Of a stretch of DNA of 7,520 nucleotides, positions 3,758 through 7,520 are shown in pieces; position 1 is the stretch's first letter, and each line of letters begins with the position of its first letter. The position numbers and the translations under genes were made by a program. The notes beneath the pieces were generated by a model. The model searched no databases, had not been told where the DNA came from, and saw only the letters and a program-made list of their open reading frames with translations. The DNA lies in NCBI GenBank assembly GCA_905212515.1, contig CAJMEU010000139.1, forward strand, positions 1-7,520, in the 5' to 3' direction. The stretch is from an uncultured Oscillospiraceae bacterium (GTDB lineage: Bacteria; Bacillota; Clostridia; Oscillospirales; Ruminococcaceae).

Positions 3758-3775
3758 GCCCGGACGCCTTATACT
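3747..3775 (+). promoter_or_regulatory. Candidate promoter of the HTH membrane protein gene
   Basis: TATACT (3770-3775) is a good -10. The best -35 at a 17-base spacing is GTGACT (3747-3752), inside the 3' arm of the terminator, so promoter and terminator would overlap. GGGAGG (3785-3790) and ATG 3799 follow. Confidence 0.45.
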
Positions 3776-3798
3776 GAAGGTGAAGGGAGGGACCGCAG

Positions 3799-4521
3799 AT
3801 GTGTACTTTCAGCGCCAATGTGCGCCAGCGCCGTCAGGCCTTGGGCCTGACCCAGGACGAACTGGCCGCGCGCCTGCACGTGACCCGGCAGGCGGTGTCC
3901 GGCTGGGAGCGCGGCAAGACCCAGCCCGACCTGGACACCCTGGCTGCCCTGGCCCAGGCCCTGGACGCCCAGCCGGCCGACCTGCTGGGAGGCGGCGAGG
4001 ACGGCGCAGGGACGGGCGCGGCGCCTGCGCCGGCAAACGGCGCACGCCCCTGGCTGACACCGCTGGCGCAAGCGGCGGCGGCACTGGTGCTGCTGGGATT
4101 GACGCAGGCCCTTGTACAGGGGCCGGTGCGGCAGTTCGTGGCGCGATCTTATCTATGGGCCGTCTATGTGCCCTTCTGGCTGTGCGGCCTGCTGCCGGCC
4201 TATTGGCTGCTGGCCCGGGCCCTGGCCCGCCTGCTGGGTTTGGCCGGCCTGCCGTCCCTGCCCCCTGCCCCCCGCAGGGTGCTGCGGGTGCTGGCCTGGT
4301 GCTTTTTGGCCTACACCCTGGCAGTGGCGGCGGCATATCTGATGTACAGCCTCCAGGCGTTGCAGGCCCAGCGCCTGCATCTCTCCTACACCTGGACATG
4401 CCCCGGCTGGATGATCCCCTGGCTGACGATCTTACTCAACATCCCCCTGCGGGCCCACGGCCTGTTCGCCCTGATGGGCCTGGCCTTCGCCTTCACGCAG
4501 CGGCCGAAACAAGCAGATTGA
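3799..4521 (+). CDS. XRE-type HTH protein with about four membrane segments
   Basis: This is a 240-residue protein. Residues 5-60 form a clear Cro/CI-type helix-turn-helix: LGLTQDELAARLHVTRQAVS, then GWERGKTQPDLDTLAALAQAL. After a Gly/Ala/Pro linker (65-82), hydrophobic stretches at about 86-106, 118-141, 163-186 and 204-234 would place the rest in the membrane, the last one perhaps two short segments. HTH-plus-transmembrane proteins of this kind are common in Clostridia and are thought to be membrane-tethered regulators, but no ligand or target is known to me. GGGAGG lies 8 bases before the ATG. Very GC-rich codons, unlike the integrase, mark it as chromosomal. A 17-bp-stem terminator follows the stop by 9 bases, so it is probably a single-gene unit. 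Confidence 0.85.
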   Translation: MCTFSANVRQRRQALGLTQDELAARLHVTRQAVSGWERGKTQPDLDTLAALAQALDAQPADLLGGGEDGAGTGAAPAPANGARPWLTPLAQAAAALVLLGLTQALVQGPVRQFVARSYLWAVYVPFWLCGLLPAYWLLARALARLLGLAGLPSLPPAPRRVLRVLAWCFLAYTLAVAAAYLMYSLQALQAQRLHLSYTWTCPGWMIPWLTILLNIPLRAHGLFALMGLAFAFTQRPKQAD

Positions 4522-4530
4522 CCCACACAC

Positions 4531-4575
4531 AAACCGCCCGGCGGTCCTGACGGACCGCCGGGCGGTTTTTATTTT
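4531..4575 (+). terminator. Terminator with 17-bp perfect stem
   Basis: The arms 4531-4547 and 4552-4568 are perfectly complementary around a TGAC loop, and a T-rich tail (TTTTTATTTT) runs from 4566 to 4575. It lies between convergent genes; the minus-strand side has only three T's, so it mainly serves the HTH gene. Confidence 0.92.
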
Positions 4576-4595
4576 GGCAGGGCCCTGGCGGGGCG

Positions 4596-5252
4596 TTACT
4601 CTTGGGGCGCGGGCAGGGACACGGTCCAGTTGTCCCGCAGCTCTTTTTGAGCAAGGGACAGGTCGCCGGCGCACAGGGCGTCCAGAATACGGTTGTGGGT
4701 CTCGTAACTGGCGCGGGGGTTGGTGCTCTCTTTAAAGAAATGGTTCTCGTTGCGGAGCATTTGCAGCAACAGCTGATCGGAAAAGCTGTCGAGATAAGGA
4801 TTGCCCGCCAGCTGGCACAGGGCGCGATGGAACTCGAAATCCGCTTCGCGCATGGCGGGGCCGTCGCCCCGGTCGACCCCTTGCAGCAGCATTTCGTTCA
4901 GCGCCCGCAGCCGGGCGATGTCCGCCCGCGTGACCCGGCCGATGCACAGCTCCAGGGCAAAGGCGTGCAGGCCGCTCAGCAGTTCATAGACATAGCGCAT
5001 ATCCTGCAGGTCGATGGGCGCCACATAGGTGCCGCTGGAGGGAACCACGTTCACCAGCTTCTGTTCGCGCAGCAATTGCAGCGCCTCGCGCACGGGCGTG
5101 CGGGAAACGGCAAAATATTGGGCCAGCTCCACATCGTTCAGGCGCTCGTCCGGCTCCAGCGTGCCGTCGATGATCCATAGCCGCAAGGGGGTGTAAATCC
5201 GCTCTTTCGCCGTGGTGCGGGGCAGGCTCTCTTTTTTGGCGGGGATCGGCAT
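4596..5252 (-). CDS. GntR-family regulator, FadR/FCD subfamily
   Basis: This is a 218-residue protein. Residues 14-78 are the winged helix of GntR proteins (ERLNDVELAQYFAVSRTPVR, then EALQLLREQKLV and the SSGTYVAP wing). Residues about 87-210 are the all-helical FCD effector domain. Of the usual D/H/H/H metal ligands, D138, H142 (DFEFHRALCQLAGNPYL) and H186 are present, but the last His position (22 after H186) is N208. The ATG at 5252 has AAGGAGA nine bases upstream; a TTG at 5258 sits too close to it. It is divergent from the diaminopropionate lyase, with operator-like repeats between, so it probably controls both genes with the lyase substrate or a related metabolite as effector. The regulatory link is inferred from arrangement. 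Confidence 0.92.
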   Translation of the reverse strand: MPIPAKKESLPRTTAKERIYTPLRLWIIDGTLEPDERLNDVELAQYFAVSRTPVREALQLLREQKLVNVVPSSGTYVAPIDLQDMRYVYELLSGLHAFALELCIGRVTRADIARLRALNEMLLQGVDRGDGPAMREADFEFHRALCQLAGNPYLDSFSDQLLLQMLRNENHFFKESTNPRASYETHNRILDALCAGDLSLAQKELRDNWTVSLPAPQE

Positions 5253-5281
5253 AAGCAATCTCTCCTTATTCCGGATGCTGC

Positions 5282-5296
5282 CCGGGCTTTGCCCGG
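5282..5296 (-). promoter_or_regulatory. Small hairpin in the gntR leader
   Basis: CCGGGC (5282-5287) and GCCCGG (5291-5296) are complementary around a 3-base loop, in the transcribed leader about 15 bases from the ribosome site. There is no T-run on the minus strand, so it is not a terminator for gntR. Confidence 0.4.
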
Positions 5297-5312
5297 TTTC
5301 AAGCTTGATTCC

Positions 5313-5341
5313 ATTTTACTAGAAACCATGGAAATATGCAA
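5313..5341 (-). promoter_or_regulatory. Candidate promoter of the GntR gene
   Basis: The minus strand has TTGCAT (5336-5341) and TAAAAT (5313-5318) with a 17-base spacer, start near 5306. The -35 falls inside the 13-base inverted repeat arm 5334-5346, which predicts autoregulation. Confidence 0.5.
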
Positions 5342-5399
5342 TATATAGTATAAAAGATGGGCAAAGAAGCGGTTGTTTGCTTTTCAATATATTGCATAT
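5334..5399. promoter_or_regulatory. 13-base inverted repeat, operator-like
   Basis: ATATGCAATATAT (5334-5346) and ATATATTGCATAT (5387-5399) are exact complements 40 bases apart. The right arm also extends the palindrome CAATATATTG (5385-5394). Outside the arms TAGTAAAAT follows TTGCATAT on both sides, 12 bases away on the left (minus strand) and 2 bases away on the right, so the duplication is longer than the perfect arms. Confidence 0.6.
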
Positions 5400-5479
5400 C
5401 TTAGTAAAATTTCCCGCCGGTCATTTTGCTCTTTTTGCTAAAAACCATTAATATTCTTCGTGAATTCCTACAAAAAGCA

Positions 5480-5542
5480 AACCGATATATTGAATATTTC
5501 AAAACATCGTGCTAGAATAAGCTCAACCGATATATCGGATAT
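5480..5542. promoter_or_regulatory. Operator-like direct repeats at the dpaL promoter
   Basis: The 18-base stretches at 5480-5497 and 5525-5542 match at 16 positions, both beginning AACCGATATAT. The second contains the perfect palindrome CCGATATATCGG (5527-5538). They overlap the -35 and the start region respectively of the lyase promoter, the placement expected for repression. The shared core with 5385-5394 is CRATATATYG, suggesting one regulator, most likely the divergent GntR protein. Confidence 0.6.
5490..5518 (+). promoter_or_regulatory. Promoter of dpaL
   Basis: TTGAAT (5490-5495) and TAGAAT (5513-5518) are spaced 17 bases, with TGC before the -10 as an extended element. The start near 5525 falls at the edge of the CCGATATATCGG palindrome. 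Confidence 0.6.
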
Positions 5543-5559
5543 CGTTTGGAGGGAATCAC

Positions 5560-6786
5560 ATGAGAGAAATAGAGACACCGTGGCTGCGGGCGATCGCGAA
5601 CGAGGCCCCCGGCACCGGCCCGGGGCCGGACTTCTTGGCCCGGGACGCCCTGGAAAAGGTCCGGCGCCTGCACGGGACGCTGAAGGCATACCACCCCACG
5701 CCGCTGGTGCGGCTGGACGCCATGGCCCAAAAGCTGGGCGTGAGGGCCGTATTCGTCAAGGACGAATCCCACCGGTTCGGGCTGAAGGCTTTCAAGGGCC
5801 TGGGGGGCCTCTACGCGCTGACCCGGGTGGTGTGCCGGGAACTGGGGCTGGACCCCGCCGACGTGCGCTTTTCCGACCTGCAAAAGCCCGCGCTGAAAAG
5901 CAAGCTGCAAAACATGGTGTTCGTCACCGCCACCGACGGCAACCACGGCAAGGGCGTGGCCTGGGCCGCGGGCCACTTGGGCTGCGAGGCGCATGTGTAT
6001 ATGCCCAAGGGCTCTTCCGAACTGCGCGCCCAGGCCATCCGGGACGCCGGCAAGGCTGAGGTGCGCATCCTGGACGTGGGCTATGACGACGCCGTGCGCC
6101 ACGCCGCGCAGATGGCGCAACAGCACGGCTGGCACCTTATCCAGGACACCAGCTGGCCGGGCTATGAGGATGTGCCCCGCTGGATCATCCAGGGCTACAC
6201 CACCATGGCCGCCGAAGCGGCCGACCAACTGGGGGACGCGGGATTCGACCGGCCCACCCACGTGTTTTTACAGGCCGGCGTGGGGGCCATGGCCGGCGGC
6301 GTGCTGGGGTATCTGGCCAACCGCTATGAGGGGCGGCGCCCCGTGTTCGGCATTGTCGAGCCGGAAAACACGGCTTGCATCTACCGCTCGGCCCAAGTGG
6401 GCGACGGCGCCCCCCACCCCGCTGCGGGCAGCGGCGACACCATCATGGCGGGCCTCAACTGCGGCGAGCCCTGTACCCTCACCTGGCCGGTGCTGCGCGA
6501 CTTGGCCGATTGGTATTTTTCCTGCCCGGACTTTGTGGCCGCCTACGGCATGCGGCTGCTGGGCGCGCCCCTTCCCGGCGATGCACAGATCATCTCCGGC
6601 GAGAGCGGCGCCGTGACCGCCGGGCTGCTGAACCTGCTGGCCGGGAAGGCCGAATGCCGGGACCTGCGCGGCCAGGTGGGGCTGGACGAAAACGCCGTGG
6701 TTCTGCTGTTCAGCACGGAGGGCGATACCGACCCCGTTATGTATGATGAAATTGTACATAGGGGCAAGTTTCCCTTTCCCGCTTAA
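5560..6786 (+). CDS. dpaL: 2,3-diaminopropionate ammonia-lyase
   Basis: This 408-residue PLP enzyme of fold type II splits 2,3-diaminopropionate into pyruvate and two ammonia. The family signature RFGLKAFKGLGG (72-83) contains the PLP lysine, K79, equivalent to K77 of the E. coli enzyme. The two catalytic aspartates known there (D120, D189) appear as D126 in TATDGNHGKG and D196 in QDTSWPGYEDVP. A glycine-rich phosphate loop AGVGAMAGG is at 239-247, and SGESGA is at 346-351. Length agrees with the roughly 400 residues of the family. GGAGGG (5548-5553) precedes the ATG by 6 bases. A divergent GntR gene and a downstream transporter frame it as a catabolic operon. Codons are strongly GC-rich, unlike the transporter after it. 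Substrate specificity is well supported by the motifs but not tested. Confidence 0.95.
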   Translation: MREIETPWLRAIANEAPGTGPGPDFLARDALEKVRRLHGTLKAYHPTPLVRLDAMAQKLGVRAVFVKDESHRFGLKAFKGLGGLYALTRVVCRELGLDPADVRFSDLQKPALKSKLQNMVFVTATDGNHGKGVAWAAGHLGCEAHVYMPKGSSELRAQAIRDAGKAEVRILDVGYDDAVRHAAQMAQQHGWHLIQDTSWPGYEDVPRWIIQGYTTMAAEAADQLGDAGFDRPTHVFLQAGVGAMAGGVLGYLANRYEGRRPVFGIVEPENTACIYRSAQVGDGAPHPAAGSGDTIMAGLNCGEPCTLTWPVLRDLADWYFSCPDFVAAYGMRLLGAPLPGDAQIISGESGAVTAGLLNLLAGKAECRDLRGQVGLDENAVVLLFSTEGDTDPVMYDEIVHRGKFPFPA

Positions 6787-6849
6787 CAGCTTTCCGCGTT
6801 ATCCGGCTTGCGTGCACACACTTTTGTAACCGATGAAGGAGGAACTTTC

Positions 6850-7520
6850 ATGGAACAAAAAAAGAAAAAAACTTTTCAGATGCCCCATACGATGGTCATT
6901 CTCTTTTGCGTTGTGGTATTTATCGCGCTTCTTACCTATGTTATACCGGCCGGTTCTTATGAGAGGATCACCAATGCGGCGGGCCAAACCGTTGTCAATC
7001 CTGATTCTTTTACTTATATCGAATCCTCTCCCCTTTCGTTTATGGGGGTCCTGTCTTCCATCACCAAAGGTTTTCAGGGCGCCGCATCCATCATCGCTTT
7101 AACCCTGTTTTCCAGCGGCGGCATCATGGTGCTTCGCCGCATCGGTGTAATTGATGCCGCCATGAGCACGCTGGCGCGGAAATTGGAAGGGAAGAATTTA
7201 CTGGCTATTCCTGTTCTGATGAGCATTTTCTGCCTGATCGACAATTTTATCGGCATGCCGGAGCTGTGTATGGTCTATATCCCCATCGTAATGCCGCTGA
7301 TGTTCCGCCTGGGGTTCGATTCCATTACCACAATGGCCACCGTCGTTCTGGGTTCCGCCGTTGGCTTTTCAACTGCCATCGCCAATCCTTTCACTGTCGT
7401 GATCGGCCAGAAGGTGTGTGAACTGCCGCTGTATTCAGGCTGGAGCTATCGCCTGATTGTCCTGCTTGGCACCCATATCATAGGCATTTTATACGTTATG
7501 CGCTACGCCCGCAAGGTTTT
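6850..7520 (+). CDS. YfcC-family membrane transporter, 5' part
   Basis: The first 223 residues are present and the gene runs off the right edge; the family is typically 450-500 residues. A basic start (MEQKKKKTF) precedes a transmembrane helix (15-34) ending in YVIPAGSYERI, a hallmark of YfcC/COG1288 proteins. Further helices lie at about 79-98, 117-131, 141-155, 160-178 and 201-217, and IANPFTVVIGQKVCELPLYS (177-196) is the family's conserved loop. AAGGAGG lies 6 bases before the ATG, 63 bases after dpaL with no terminator between, so the two are probably cotranscribed. YfcC proteins are ion-coupled carriers with poorly known substrates, some linked to amino acids. Import of diaminopropionate or a related amino acid is inferred from context. 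Its codons are less GC-rich than those of dpaL. Confidence 0.88.
   Translation, partial: MEQKKKKTFQMPHTMVILFCVVVFIALLTYVIPAGSYERITNAAGQTVVNPDSFTYIESSPLSFMGVLSSITKGFQGAASIIALTLFSSGGIMVLRRIGVIDAAMSTLARKLEGKNLLAIPVLMSIFCLIDNFIGMPELCMVYIPIVMPLMFRLGFDSITTMATVVLGSAVGFSTAIANPFTVVIGQKVCELPLYSGWSYRLIVLLGTHIIGILYVMRYARKV

Noticed and set aside
3640..3760. tRNA gene as attachment site
   Set aside because: No cloverleaf, CCA end or T-loop motif was found on either strand near the integrase end.
3333..4550. 405-codon frame spanning the int 3' end, element boundary and HTH gene
   Set aside because: It is out of frame with two well-supported genes, has low-complexity Gly/Pro/Arg composition, and crosses two terminators.
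5253..5258. TTG start two codons upstream in gntR
   Set aside because: Only 3 bases separate it from GGAGA; the ATG at 5252 has proper spacing.
5512..6261. 249-codon minus-strand frame opposite dpaL
   Set aside because: It is a mirror of a GC-rich gene with strong motif support, has no ribosome site, and overlaps the lyase promoter.

Overview
The window looks like the integrase-proximal end of an integrated phage-like element (about 1-3690), followed by chromosome of a fairly GC-rich, Gram-positive Firmicute. A gut Clostridia/Oscillospiraceae-type host is my inference, from the strong AGGAGG-type ribosome sites, the sigma-A promoters, the hairpin-plus-T terminators and the protein families. 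No taxon can be proved from the sequence alone.

Element, left to right. The first 22 codons of a divergent cro-like regulator run off the left edge on the minus strand, starting at a TTG behind a perfect ribosome site. About 180 bases with recurring TTACGC/GCGTAA half-sites separate it from a plus-strand XRE repressor and an ImmA-type metalloprotease, which form a probable ImmR/ImmA switch. A 64-residue zinc-ribbon protein follows. Next comes about 540 bases of gene-free DNA made of many different palindromes and five units that each contain a word repeated at about 10 bp. Then there is a compact locus coding for a 32-residue membrane peptide on the minus strand. It has its own promoter, a leader that hides its ribosome site, a convergent small RNA with a near-consensus promoter and terminator, and a second small RNA with an exactly consensus -35/-10. 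This looks like a type I toxin-antitoxin-like system. A tyrosine integrase then reads toward the element end, where 12-base direct repeats lie directly after its stop codon.

Chromosome, left to right. After a strong terminator comes a gene for an XRE-HTH protein with about four membrane segments, closed by a 17-bp-stem terminator. A GntR/FCD regulator is convergent with it. Divergent from the regulator are a 2,3-diaminopropionate ammonia-lyase (dpaL) and the start of a YfcC-family transporter, which runs off the right edge. The 300-base region between regulator and lyase holds four ATATAT-centred operator-like sites placed over both promoters. The simplest reading is a locally regulated amino-acid uptake and deamination operon giving pyruvate and ammonia.

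The most noteworthy points are four. The toxin-like locus has two candidate regulatory RNAs, and its small-RNA 5' end is an inverted copy of the toxin leader. The matched-word repeat array lies beside it. The octamer CAAAGCGG occurs 11 times in the element and was not seen in the flanking chromosome. The lyase promoter carries a well-organised operator array.
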